This document shows, piece after piece, positions 25,199 through 32,617 of a stretch of DNA of 41,939 bases. The notes under the pieces are model-generated. The model ran no database searches. It saw only the letters and a list, made by a program, of their open reading frames with translations, and was not told the DNA's origin. The stretch is from Lysobacterales bacterium (lineage in GTDB: Bacteria; Pseudomonadota; Gammaproteobacteria; Xanthomonadales; Rhodanobacteraceae), in assembly GCA_015655335.1 (NCBI GenBank), contig JAATFF010000016.1, positions 1 to 41,939 on the forward strand, in the 5' to 3' direction. A program made the position numbers and the translations under genes. The stretch's first letter is position 1; every line of letters begins with the position of its first letter.

Positions 25199-25885
25199 AT
25201 GTCATCCACGGACAACCCATCGCCCCATGAGGCCAGCATCCTGCACAGCTGGGAGCAAAATGCTGATGCATGGGCACATACCGTGCGCGATGGCCATATC
25301 GAGAGTCGACGCCTGGTAACCGACCGCGCGATCATCGAGGCGGTGCTCGATGGTCATCCTGGCTCAGTCATGGATCTAGGCTGCGGAGAAGGTTGGCTGG
25401 TTCGCGCGCTTGCCGATCACGGTATTAAGGCGCTGGGTGTGGATGCCATTCCCGAACTGATCGCTCGGGCGAGCGAGGCCGGCGGTGAATTTCACGTGAC
25501 GTCCTACGACGACATCATCACCGGGCGATGGCAACGGCGCGTCGATACTGTGGTGTGCAACTTCGCCCTGCTTGGCAAAGATTCGGTCGACAAACTCGTG
25601 GCGGCGCTGCCATCGCTGCTTGCGCGAGGCGGCCGTCTTATCGTGCAAACAGTGCATCCGTTGGTCGCAAGCCGCGAGCAGGTCTACGAGGACGGCTGGC
25701 GGCAGGAAAGCTGGTCGGGATTCGGCAGGGCCTTCCCCGCCCCGGCCCCGTGGTATTTCAGAACACTGGCCAGCTGGATCGCGCTATTCGCGAACTCGGG
25801 GTGGCACGTGCGCGAGATGCGCGAACCGCTACATCCGGCAACAGGACAGCCCGCGTCGGTGATTTTCGTCTTGCAGCGGCGCTAA
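25199..25885 (+). CDS. class I SAM-dependent methyltransferase
   Basis: The 228-residue cytosolic Rossmann-fold methyltransferase has motif I VMDLGCGEGWLVRALA, motif II-like ALGVDAIPELIARA, and the post-motif strand VDTVVCNFALLG followed by LLARGGRLIVQTVHP. The N-terminus SWEQNADAW resembles the UbiE/Tam-type 'W..nA..w' lead seen in many small-molecule methylases. ATG 25199 has AGAGG 8 nt upstream. It stands alone, divergent from the MFS gene and convergent with the HU-like gene. The acceptor substrate cannot be deduced. Confidence 0.92.
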   Translation: MSSTDNPSPHEASILHSWEQNADAWAHTVRDGHIESRRLVTDRAIIEAVLDGHPGSVMDLGCGEGWLVRALADHGIKALGVDAIPELIARASEAGGEFHVTSYDDIITGRWQRRVDTVVCNFALLGKDSVDKLVAALPSLLARGGRLIVQTVHPLVASREQVYEDGWRQESWSGFGRAFPAPAPWYFRTLASWIALFANSGWHVREMREPLHPATGQPASVIFVLQRR

Positions 25886-25927
25886 GCAACACGCCGGACA
25901 CCTCAGCTCACGCCGATGCACAAAACC

Positions 25928-25989
25928 GGGATGCGCCGCCTGATGGAAACGCATCCCGTGGTTTCCAGGCCGGTGTTATACAACCGGCC
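25928..25989 (-). terminator. two tandem hairpins between the methyltransferase and HU-like genes
   Basis: The first inverted repeat is GGGATGCG/CGCATCCC (25928-25935 with 25950-25957). The second is GGCCGGT/ACCGGCC (25968-25974 with 25983-25989), 11 bp past the HU-like stop. They lie between convergent genes and probably end both transcripts. Neither has a clear T-tract. Confidence 0.55.
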
Positions 25990-26000
25990 CGGAACGAGGA

Positions 26001-26375
26001 TCAGAGCGCCGCGTCTTTAAGCTTCTTCAGCGGACGGATCTTCACCTTCACGGTAGCCGGCTTCGCAGCGAACCACTGCTCTTCCTTCGTGAACGGGTTG
26101 ATGCCCTTGCGCTTCGGCTTAGCCGGCACATTGACGGCGGTGACCTTCAGCAGGCCAGGCAGGGTGAACGTGCCAGCGCCTTTCTTGTGGATCGAGGCGT
26201 GGGCAGCACCTTCGAGCGCGGAGAGCACCGCGCGCACATCCTTGGATGCAACACCCGTCGATTCGGCCAGGTGGGCCACCAAACCGGACTTGCTCAATGC
26301 TTCCTTGATCGGCTTGGGAGCGGCGGCGGCTTTGGAAGCCGTTTTGCCTTTTGCTGCCTTCTGCGTCTTTGCCAT
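26001..26375 (-). CDS. HU/IHF-family DNA-binding protein with a basic N-terminal tail
   Basis: The 124-residue protein has an HU-like core (about residues 24-124): LSKSGLVAHLAESTGVASKDVRAVLSALEGAAHASI, then the arm region GAGTFTLPGLLKVTAV and AKPKRKGINPFTKEEQWFAAKPATVKVKIRPLKKLKDAAL. Compared with the 90-residue canonical HU it has a 23-residue Lys/Ala-rich extension at the front (AKTQKAAKGKTASKAAAAPK), which resembles a histone-H1-like tail. It should bind and bend DNA in the nucleoid. The gene is monocistronic, with tandem hairpins just downstream and an AT-rich 140-bp upstream region. Confidence 0.93.
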   Translation of the reverse strand: MAKTQKAAKGKTASKAAAAPKPIKEALSKSGLVAHLAESTGVASKDVRAVLSALEGAAHASIHKKGAGTFTLPGLLKVTAVNVPAKPKRKGINPFTKEEQWFAAKPATVKVKIRPLKKLKDAAL

Positions 26376-26455
26376 GGACTACCCCATCGTTATTGGATTA
26401 TTGAAATGCCTCTTCGGCGAGCAGAAATGTAGGGGAAATTTGCGGTCGCGCCAAC

Positions 26456-26500
26456 TAGCAAATGCAAAAAAACGCATAAAAGATGCATTCATCGACACTT
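26456..26500 (-). terminator. weak T-rich terminator candidate after the TSUP gene
   Basis: Read on the minus strand from the TSUP stop, a short GCAT/ATGC hairpin is followed directly by a run of seven T residues; a larger AATGCA/TGCATT pairing is also possible. The stem is short, so confidence is low. The same AT-rich stretch may belong to the HU-like promoter. Confidence 0.35.
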
Positions 26501-26515
26501 GGCACGCCCCAGAGG

Positions 26516-27295
26516 CTACTGAAGCAAGCTTTTTGCCAGCATGAAGATGGCAACCGCCACGATCACCATCGCAAATAGAACGCTAAGCGCACCGCGTTTT
26601 CTGGACAATTTTTGAGCACCTGCCATGCCAAGCCAGCCCCCCGCGATACCACCGGCGATGAATTCCAGCGCTACGGGCCATGCCACCAGCCCTGAAGCGG
26701 CATAGTTGAGCGCTGCCGTAAACCCGAACGCGCCCACGCAAAACAGCGACGTGCCAATCGCTTCGATCATGGCCATGCCGCTGGCCAAGACCAAGCCAGG
26801 CACGATGAGAAATCCACCACCAATGCCGAAGAAGCCGGCCAGGCTGCCAGCGCCCAATCCCACCAGCCCCAGACGCGGAAACATGTTTTTGCGGGGATAA
26901 CCCGTGCCGTCATGCCCACGCCTACCACGCAACATCAGCGTAGCGATCACCAACATCAGCATGGCAAATAGCACCAGCAGGCGATGACCGTCCATCACTT
27001 TGCCGAGGCTAGAGCCCAGAAACGCGCCAAGCACACCGGTAGCCGCAAACATGAAAGCAGCCGGCCAACGCACATTCCCCGCACGGGCATGAGGAATCAG
27101 GTTGGCAAAGGCATTCGCCGACACCGCCAATGCGCTGGTGCCAATCGCCATATGCGGATCATGCAATCCAACCACATAAAGCAGCAGCGGCACCGCCAGG
27201 ATCGATCCGCCTCCGCCAATCAATGCAAGCGAAAAACCGACGGCCGATCCGCATAGGACAGCCAGCAAGTCGTGCAATGAGAACCAAGGTTGCAT
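26516..27295 (-). CDS. TSUP (TauE/SafE) family membrane permease
   Basis: The 259-residue inner-membrane protein has the TauE/SafE duplicated architecture: first half GFSLALIGGGGSILAVPLLLYVVGLHDPHMAIGTSALAVSANAF, second half GLGAGSLAGFFGIGGGFLIVPGLVLASGMAMIEAIGTSLF. The repeated GGGxxxxP and GTS motifs mark the two halves. Family members export or import sulfite, sulfoacetate and related sulfur or organic anions. No sulfur-metabolism gene lies next to it other than the rhodanese fusion 5 kb away, so the substrate is open. It is divergent from the exported MBL-fold gene across about 95 bp. Confidence 0.93.
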   Translation of the reverse strand: MQPWFSLHDLLAVLCGSAVGFSLALIGGGGSILAVPLLLYVVGLHDPHMAIGTSALAVSANAFANLIPHARAGNVRWPAAFMFAATGVLGAFLGSSLGKVMDGHRLLVLFAMLMLVIATLMLRGRRGHDGTGYPRKNMFPRLGLVGLGAGSLAGFFGIGGGFLIVPGLVLASGMAMIEAIGTSLFCVGAFGFTAALNYAASGLVAWPVALEFIAGGIAGGWLGMAGAQKLSRKRGALSVLFAMVIVAVAIFMLAKSLLQ

Positions 27296-27391
27296 GCCGT
27301 GGGATCGCCTTCGAAGTGTGCCTATTAAACCCTAGTCTGAAACCTCGCATCTGACTTCGTGACCTGCCTGCCCTATTTGTGGAGCATCCGC

Positions 27392-28384
27392 ATGAATCCG
27401 CTGTATCGCTTTCTGCTGGCGTTTGGCCTCACGCTAGCTTGTTTGCCTGCTTGCGCCGATCCCGCTCCCGGTTCGCTGGATGTGCATTGGAACGAAGGCG
27501 CAGCCGATTGCACCAAGGCGCCCCAACCGCCCTTGCAGGTGCATCGCTACAACGCACAGACTTTCATCCTGCGCGAAAGCCCTTGCGTGACGTTCGAAGC
27601 ACCTTTCATGTATCTGCTGATAGGGTCGAGCCGTGCGTTGCTGATCGATACGGGCGATGTCGCCGATCCCAAGCAGGTGCCTCTGGCCAAAACCGTGATG
27701 GATCTATTGCCGGAAATCGGCGACGCCAAGATGCCATTGATCGTAGTGCACACGCACGGCCATCTTGATCACCGCGCAGGCGATCCACAATTTCAGTCCC
27801 TGCCTCATGTTCAAATCGTGCAGACCGATCTGGAACACGTGAAGCAGTATTTTGGTTTTACCAATTGGCCCAACGGCGTTTCGCGGATCGAACTCGGCGA
27901 TCGCGCCGTCGATGTACTACCGACACCGGGCCACTATCCTTCCCATGTCTCCTACTACGACCGCAATACAGCGCTATTCTTCTCGGGTGATTTTTTCCTA
28001 CCGGGTCGCTTGCTCATCGACGATACCGAAGACGATATACGCAGCGCACAGCGTGCGGCGGACTTCATCCGAGACCGCCCCGTAAGCCATGTGCTCGGTG
28101 GTCACATCGAACTGGATGCCCAAGGCAACACTTTCGACTTTGGGTCCAACTATCACCCCAACGAACACGTGTTGCAGTTGACCAAACAGGATCTATTAGG
28201 CCTGCCTGCCATCGTTGCCCAGTTCAACGGCTTCTACACCCAGGATGGGATGTATGTGATGTTGAACCAATATCGCGTGTTGGCCGCGGAATTGGCGGCA
28301 TTCGTGGTGGTGGTGGTAGCGCTGGCGACTTTGATTTGGTGGTACATCCGACGCCGGAAACGAGCGCGTTTAGCTCGCGCGTGA
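27392..28384 (+). CDS. exported, membrane-anchored metallo-beta-lactamase-fold hydrolase
   Basis: The 330-residue product starts at ATG 27392 with GGAG 8 nt upstream and has an N-terminal signal (FLLAFGLTLACLPACADP; the LPAC could act as a lipobox). The MBL domain shows HTHGHLDH (His122, His124, Asp126, His127), TPGHYPSHVSYYD with a further metal His, FSGDFF with the bridging Asp, and LGGHIE near the end. A single C-terminal TM helix (AFVVVVVALATLIWWYI) is followed by a basic RRRKRAR tail, placing the active domain in the periplasm. It is a di-metal hydrolase by family; the substrate is unknown. A strong hairpin begins within its stop codon. Confidence 0.9.
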   Translation: MNPLYRFLLAFGLTLACLPACADPAPGSLDVHWNEGAADCTKAPQPPLQVHRYNAQTFILRESPCVTFEAPFMYLLIGSSRALLIDTGDVADPKQVPLAKTVMDLLPEIGDAKMPLIVVHTHGHLDHRAGDPQFQSLPHVQIVQTDLEHVKQYFGFTNWPNGVSRIELGDRAVDVLPTPGHYPSHVSYYDRNTALFFSGDFFLPGRLLIDDTEDDIRSAQRAADFIRDRPVSHVLGGHIELDAQGNTFDFGSNYHPNEHVLQLTKQDLLGLPAIVAQFNGFYTQDGMYVMLNQYRVLAAELAAFVVVVVALATLIWWYIRRRKRARLARA

Positions 28385-28407
28385 ATGGCGGAGAAACTCC
28401 GCCATTC
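28383..28407. terminator. bidirectional hairpin terminator
   Basis: A perfect 11-bp stem (GAATGGCGGAG at 28383-28393, CTCCGCCATTC at 28397-28407) with a 3-nt loop lies between the convergent MBL-fold and cytochrome c genes. It starts in the MBL stop codon and probably stops transcription from both sides. Confidence 0.75.
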
Positions 28408-28447
28408 GTACTCACAACCGTTGACCACATCGGCGTGCTTATCGCTT

Positions 28448-29023
28448 TCAGTGAGATTTTTCGTGCGTGCCGTCATGCATATCGCTCTTGTCTGAGCCCA
28501 TATCCATGTCGTCATCCGGTGGCGCCTTGCTGACCATGTCTTTGTATTGATCCGGTGTCATCGTCGACAATTTTTGCAGGAAGGCGACCATGCTCCAGAT
28601 GGTCATATCATCGTGCGTCGTTCCCCACGCCGGCATGGCGCTCATCTTGATGCCATGTTTGATCGTCCAAAAAGCTTCCGCCGGGTCGACCTGCTTTTGC
28701 GATAGATCCGGTGGTTGCGGGTAAAGGCCGACACGGATTTCGGAGTCGCGCATACCTGGGGCCAGATGGCAGCCCGTGCACATCGCGGCGTACTGCCCTG
28801 CGCCCTTCAAAATTAAAGAAGGGTCTCGCAAGTCGGGAACGGTGATCTTTTCGGCGTGCCTTCGTACGGAGTGTTCCCTCACCATGGTCAGGAACCGATA
28901 AGTGAGCGGTCCATGCGGCGCATCGGCACCGATGTTGTACAACCCGGACCACGCGTAGCCCAGCACGACCAGCACCACGATGCCGAGCACCGCACCGACG
29001 TGGTAATTAATGCGAATTTTCAT
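28448..29023 (-). CDS. membrane-anchored mono-haem c-type cytochrome in the copper operon
   Basis: The 191-residue protein has one N-terminal TM anchor (VGAVLGIVVLVVLGYAW) and a periplasmic cytochrome c domain with haem motif CTGCH (Cys82, Cys85, His86) after LILKGAGQYAAM. Methionines after PAWGTTHDDMTIWSMVAFL are candidates for the sixth haem ligand; the ISAMPAWG-like KMSAMPAWG segment is typical of such cytochromes. The start is ATG 29023, 8 nt past the copB stop, so it belongs to the same transcript. The Met/Asp/His-rich C-terminal tail (DDDMDMGSDKSDMHDGTHEKSH) could bind copper. It may take electrons from CopA-catalysed Cu(I) oxidation; this role is inferred from context. Confidence 0.9.
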   Translation of the reverse strand: MKIRINYHVGAVLGIVVLVVLGYAWSGLYNIGADAPHGPLTYRFLTMVREHSVRRHAEKITVPDLRDPSLILKGAGQYAAMCTGCHLAPGMRDSEIRVGLYPQPPDLSQKQVDPAEAFWTIKHGIKMSAMPAWGTTHDDMTIWSMVAFLQKLSTMTPDQYKDMVSKAPPDDDMDMGSDKSDMHDGTHEKSH

Positions 29024-29031
29024 GAAATGTC

Positions 29032-29868
29032 CTATAGCCAGATACGCATGCCAAATACGAATTGCCGATCGAAGACGGGTGCCTGATCGTCGCGAGCAAA
29101 ACCTGCCGTTGCGCCAAAACGCCTCGTCCATACCACGCCTATATAAGGCGCAAACTGGCGGTTGAATTCGTAGCGAAGACGAAGGCCAAGCTGCGCGTCC
29201 GATACGCCGCTACCCATACGCTGCATCGGATCCTCTTTGTTGTAGGCGTTGATTTCCAGATCAGGCTGTAACAGCCAACGCTGAGTAAAACGCAAGGTGT
29301 ACTCCGCACGCGCACGCGCCGCGAATCGGCCCGATTCGCTGGCGTAAGCGGTAGCTTCCAGCTCCACCCAATAAGGCGCCATGCCTTCCACACCGAATGC
29401 CGCCCAATCGCGATGCGGTCCGACGCCGAGGTCGTGCCGCACACCGAGTTGCGTGCTCCAGAACGCAGAAACAGGTCGGTTCCACAGGGCTTCGATATCG
29501 CCATCATCGACGCGCCCGCGACTAACCTCTCCTTCGCTTCGTAGCCACAGTTTGTTGCTGTCGTTGCCATACCAGGCTTCGGCATCCCACATGGGGCCGT
29601 TGCCGTCGTAACCATGGGCGTACTCCAATTGGTCTACCAGCAACATGCCATGTGCCGCGCCATCGTTCATGTCCATGTTTTGCATCGAGCCGTCCCCTGA
29701 TACTGGCGAGACCTGGTCGGCAGTCGTCTGCACGGGCGTCGTGCCGACCACGGGCATGTTCGAAGGCATCTGCTTGTCTTGCGCCGCGACTCCTGAGGAA
29801 AGCACCAGCAAAAGCGAGGCGATCCAGGGACAGTAGCGAATATAGCGTTCGCGTGTCGTTTCGCTCAT
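29032..29868 (-). CDS. copB: CopB outer-membrane copper-resistance protein
   Basis: The product is 278 residues from ATG 29868. A signal peptide (WIASLLLVLSSGVAAQ) precedes a Met-containing linker (DKQMPSNMPV, GDGSMQNMDMNDGAAHGM), then the CopB beta-barrel domain: LVDQLEYAHG, LWLRSEGEVSRGRVDDGDIEALWNRPVSAFWSTQLGVRHD, YWVELEATAYASESGRFAARARAEY and a C-terminal strand FGMRIWL ending near-aromatic as in outer-membrane barrels. Its ATG overlaps the copA stop (ATGA), showing translational coupling. It is thought to sequester or export copper at the outer membrane. The Met-rich segment is shorter than in Pseudomonas CopB. Confidence 0.95.
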   Translation of the reverse strand: MSETTRERYIRYCPWIASLLLVLSSGVAAQDKQMPSNMPVVGTTPVQTTADQVSPVSGDGSMQNMDMNDGAAHGMLLVDQLEYAHGYDGNGPMWDAEAWYGNDSNKLWLRSEGEVSRGRVDDGDIEALWNRPVSAFWSTQLGVRHDLGVGPHRDWAAFGVEGMAPYWVELEATAYASESGRFAARARAEYTLRFTQRWLLQPDLEINAYNKEDPMQRMGSGVSDAQLGLRLRYEFNRQFAPYIGVVWTRRFGATAGFARDDQAPVFDRQFVFGMRIWL

Positions 29869-31613
29869 GCCACAACCACCTCGCGAAACATGCCCGCCTC
29901 CATATGGAAGAGCATGTGGCAGTGGTAGGCCCATCGCCCGGGGTTATCGGCCGTGACCGCGTAACTGATTTGTTGCGCTGGCTGCACGTTGACGGTGTGC
30001 TTGCGTACCTGAAAATGCCCATTGGCATCTTCGAGCTCACTCCACATGCCATGCAGGTGAATCGGGTGGTTCATCATGGTGTCGTTGATAAGCACAATGC
30101 GAAGCCGTTCACCGGTGTTGAATCGAATAGGCTTTGCATCGGAAAACTTCACGCCGTCGAACGACCACATGTAACGTTCCATGTTGCCGGTAAGGTGCAA
30201 AGTGATTTCCCTGTCGGGCTCGCGCGTGTCGATAGGGCCGCCCATCGTTCGAAGGTCCGCGTAGGTGAGTACGCGACGCCCGTTATCGCGCAGGCCAACG
30301 CCAGGGTCGTCCAAATTCGTGCGTGGATGGGCGACACGCATGTCGACACCCGGGCCTGTTTTAGTCTGATCGCCAGCCGAAGGTAGATGGCTTGTTGTGG
30401 ATGTGACGACATCCTCCATGCCCGGCATGTCATGCATCGCTCCGCCATGGACCTGCTGCACCGATGACATGGAGCCCATCATGTCTGGCATTGCCAGCCG
30501 TACGCGCGGCTCCAGTACGGGAACATCGGCTTCCATGCCATCGCGTGGCGCCAATGTGCCGCGCGCATAACCACTTCGATCGATCGATTGAGCAAATACG
30601 GTATAAGCGCGATCGTCTTGTGGCTCGACAATCACATCGTAGGTTTCGGCATTGGCGATCCGGAATTCATCGACCCTGACGGGCTCTACGTCTTGGCCGT
30701 CGGCGCTGATGACCGTCATCTTCAAGCCCGGTATGCGCACATCGAAGATCGTCATGGCCGATCCATTGATAAAACGCAGCCGGATTTTTTCGCCCGGGCG
30801 GAACAATCCAGTCCAATTGCCGGCGGGAGCATGGCCATTCAAAAGATAGGTATAAGCGCCGGCCGAAACGTCGCTGAGATCGGTCGGGTTCATGCGCATG
30901 GCGTTCCACATCCGGCGCATCGACAGCGCTTCACCGAGCCCCATCTTGCGGGCGTCGCGTATGAGGTCGGCCACGGTGGGCTGAGCGAGATTGTAGTAAT
31001 CGCTTCGCTTTTTCAGTCGCGCAAAGACGGATGCCGGGTTGTCGTCGGTCCAATCGTTGAGCATCACCACATAATCGCGATCGGCGGCTACACGTTCGGC
31101 ATGGGCCGGTTCAATCACCAGCGCGCCAAACAGTCCTGTTTGTTCCTGATAACCGGAATGCGCGTGATACCAATAAGTCCCCGATTGCCTTACCTCGAAC
31201 TGGTAGACAAAGGTTTCACCCGGTGCGATACCGTCGAAACTGATGCCCGGCACGCCATCCATGCGAAATGGCAGCACGATGCCGTGCCAATGAATCGATG
31301 TTGGAACGCGCAGTCGATTGGTGACGCTCAGACGTACACGGGTGCCTTCCCTCCAGCGGAGGGTCGGCCCTGGCAAACGGCCATTGACGGTGGTGGCTAC
31401 GCCCGGGGTGCCGGTGTAATTGACCGGCATCTGAGCGATCTCTAACGCGAAATCGGTGCCCGTGAGTGTCGCCGGGCCTACGGCATTTTGCACAGCCGTG
31501 GCGCGTGCAGACTGCAACAGCCCGAACGCGGCCGAAACGCCTCCTAGAGCGAGGCCCTGGACGAAGCGCCGCCGCGACGCATCCGTCGCAGACGACGAGT
31601 GAAACGTATTCAT
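29865..31613 (-). CDS. copA: CopA-type periplasmic multicopper oxidase
   Basis: The 582-residue product has a Tat signal (SRRRFVQGLALGGVSAAFGLL) for export of a folded copper enzyme. The four multicopper-oxidase ligand motifs are present: IHWHGIVLPF, YWYHAHSGYQEQ, HPIHLHGMW and YHCHMLFHMEAGMF, giving T1, T2 and T3 centres. A Met-rich region (MPDMMGSMSSVQQVHGGAMHDM) lies near residue 390, as in PcoA/CopA, and helps bind Cu(I). It likely oxidises Cu(I) to the less toxic Cu(II) in the periplasm. ATG 31613 is preceded by GGAGT. It overlaps copB by 4 nt and lies 78 nt after the CopL-like gene. Confidence 0.96.
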   Translation of the reverse strand: MNTFHSSSATDASRRRFVQGLALGGVSAAFGLLQSARATAVQNAVGPATLTGTDFALEIAQMPVNYTGTPGVATTVNGRLPGPTLRWREGTRVRLSVTNRLRVPTSIHWHGIVLPFRMDGVPGISFDGIAPGETFVYQFEVRQSGTYWYHAHSGYQEQTGLFGALVIEPAHAERVAADRDYVVMLNDWTDDNPASVFARLKKRSDYYNLAQPTVADLIRDARKMGLGEALSMRRMWNAMRMNPTDLSDVSAGAYTYLLNGHAPAGNWTGLFRPGEKIRLRFINGSAMTIFDVRIPGLKMTVISADGQDVEPVRVDEFRIANAETYDVIVEPQDDRAYTVFAQSIDRSGYARGTLAPRDGMEADVPVLEPRVRLAMPDMMGSMSSVQQVHGGAMHDMPGMEDVVTSTTSHLPSAGDQTKTGPGVDMRVAHPRTNLDDPGVGLRDNGRRVLTYADLRTMGGPIDTREPDREITLHLTGNMERYMWSFDGVKFSDAKPIRFNTGERLRIVLINDTMMNHPIHLHGMWSELEDANGHFQVRKHTVNVQPAQQISYAVTADNPGRWAYHCHMLFHMEAGMFREVVVA

Positions 31614-31646
31614 GGGATGACTCCATGCGAACCGAAACGGCCTGTC

Positions 31647-31666
31647 ACGCGCGTTTTTTGGCGCGT
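31647..31666 (-). promoter_or_regulatory. hairpin in the copL-copA spacer
   Basis: A perfect 6-bp GC stem (ACGCGC at 31647-31652, GCGCGT at 31661-31666) has an 8-nt loop made largely of a T6/A6 tract. It lies between the CopL-like stop and the copA start, where a stem could modulate copA transcription or translation. The function is a guess. Confidence 0.3.
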
Positions 31667-31691
31667 CAGGCGGACATATCAGGCGGAGTAA

Positions 31692-32093
31692 TCAGACCGC
31701 CGGTGGTCGCAAGGGGGGAATCGGATCGAGCGTCGGCGCATTGGCGCCGGGCAGCGATTCGTAGCGGTCGGCAAGTAACGCGGGACCGTAGGCAGTGGGT
31801 ACTGTTGGAAGCAGTGCGTTACCGCACATGGCCTCGCAGTGACAGGTCGGATGAGAAGGATTGCCGCAGCAATCCGCTGCACGATGGTCGCCCGTCACCA
31901 TGGTCGGATGCATGTCGTGGGCCATCGAAACCGTGTCGGTCGACGTATCCCGGTGCATAGCGCCGACGGTGCTGCCCATGGAGGTTGCCGGTAATGACAC
32001 CACCAGCAGCAGCCACGCAAACATCGCCATGGCGCGTATGCAGCGCGAAGCGAGAGAGGTACGCGTGGAAAAGATCGAGCGCATGGGTCGCAA
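31692..32093 (-). CDS. copL: CopL-like small exported Cys/His-rich protein
   Basis: The 133-residue protein has an N-terminal hydrophobic signal (MAMFAWLLLVVSLPATSMGS) and a short metal-binding-type region: MHRDTS, MAHDMHPTM and DCCGNPSHPTCHCEAMC, so five Cys within 16 residues. It ends in a Pro-rich tail. In Xanthomonas, copL lies directly before copA-copB and is needed for copper-induced expression; position and composition here match. The 32093 start is TTG with GGGAG about 7 nt upstream; ATG 32084 is an alternative with poor spacing. The sequence is poorly conserved in general, so the call rests on context and the Cys/His cluster. Confidence 0.75.
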   Translation of the reverse strand: MRPMRSIFSTRTSLASRCIRAMAMFAWLLLVVSLPATSMGSTVGAMHRDTSTDTVSMAHDMHPTMVTGDHRAADCCGNPSHPTCHCEAMCGNALLPTVPTAYGPALLADRYESLPGANAPTLDPIPPLRPPAV

Positions 32094-32133
32094 GCTTAGC
32101 TCCCGCGAGCCGCTTCACTCAACCTGCTTTCGC

Positions 32134-32496
32134 TCATTTCACGACGGTAGCCTGGCTATAGGCCATGTAGAGACCGATCTTGTCGCCTGATTTCAGGTTA
32201 ACCATCGAGGCCGGAGGAAAATGCACCCTTAAGGCCATGCCATCGGCCATGACGTCGACGATGCCCGTCTTGGAGTCGGCATCGGTGACGGTGGCCGGCA
32301 TGGTGTGCATGCCATGCATGTCGACCACGCCGTTGATCCTGGAGGTATGCGTCATATGTATTCCCGGGGTCTGTCCGGCGCTTGGCGTGGAACCCGGGGG
32401 TGCCGTGTCCTGAGCCATCGCCGAGCGGTTCGTCGCACACCCCGCAAGCAGCACACCTGACAGAAAAACAAAGTGCCCGGTCGAACCCATCTTCAT
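32134..32496 (-). CDS. small lipoprotein, first gene of the copper operon, CusF-like candidate
   Basis: The 120-residue product has a lipobox LLAGC (Cys20) and a mature part with Met/His pairs (GIHMTHTSRINGVVDMHGMHTM). A short beta-rich domain follows (ATVTDADSKTGIVDVMADGMALRVHFPP, LKSGDKIGLYMAYS), with the size and strand pattern of a small OB-fold like CusF. ATG 32496 has GAGGG 7 nt upstream. It lies 40 nt before the CopL-like gene and is first in the unit, so the copper-responsive promoter should be just upstream. A periplasmic copper-chaperone role is inferred; no family match can be confirmed by eye. Confidence 0.7.
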   Translation of the reverse strand: MKMGSTGHFVFLSGVLLAGCATNRSAMAQDTAPPGSTPSAGQTPGIHMTHTSRINGVVDMHGMHTMPATVTDADSKTGIVDVMADGMALRVHFPPASMVNLKSGDKIGLYMAYSQATVVK

Positions 32497-32542
32497 CGCT
32501 ATGCCCTCGCTATATGACGGAGATCGTCGGTGGACTAAAGGC

Positions 32543-32567
32543 CGACGCCCGCATGATGCGGGCGTCG
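32543..32567 (-). terminator. hairpin terminator downstream of the BvgS-like kinase
   Basis: A perfect 10-bp stem (CGACGCCCGC at 32543-32552, GCGGGCGTCG at 32558-32567) with a 5-nt loop sits about 50 bp past the kinase stop; on the minus strand GCCTTTAG follows. It separates the kinase transcript from the copper operon. A 12-bp direct repeat, AGATCGTCGGTG, flanks it (32521-32532 and 32596-32607). Confidence 0.7.
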
Positions 32568-32617
32568 ATGTTCAAACCACCTGAAATTTGTAGCAAGATC
32601 GTCGGTGATCTTGAATA

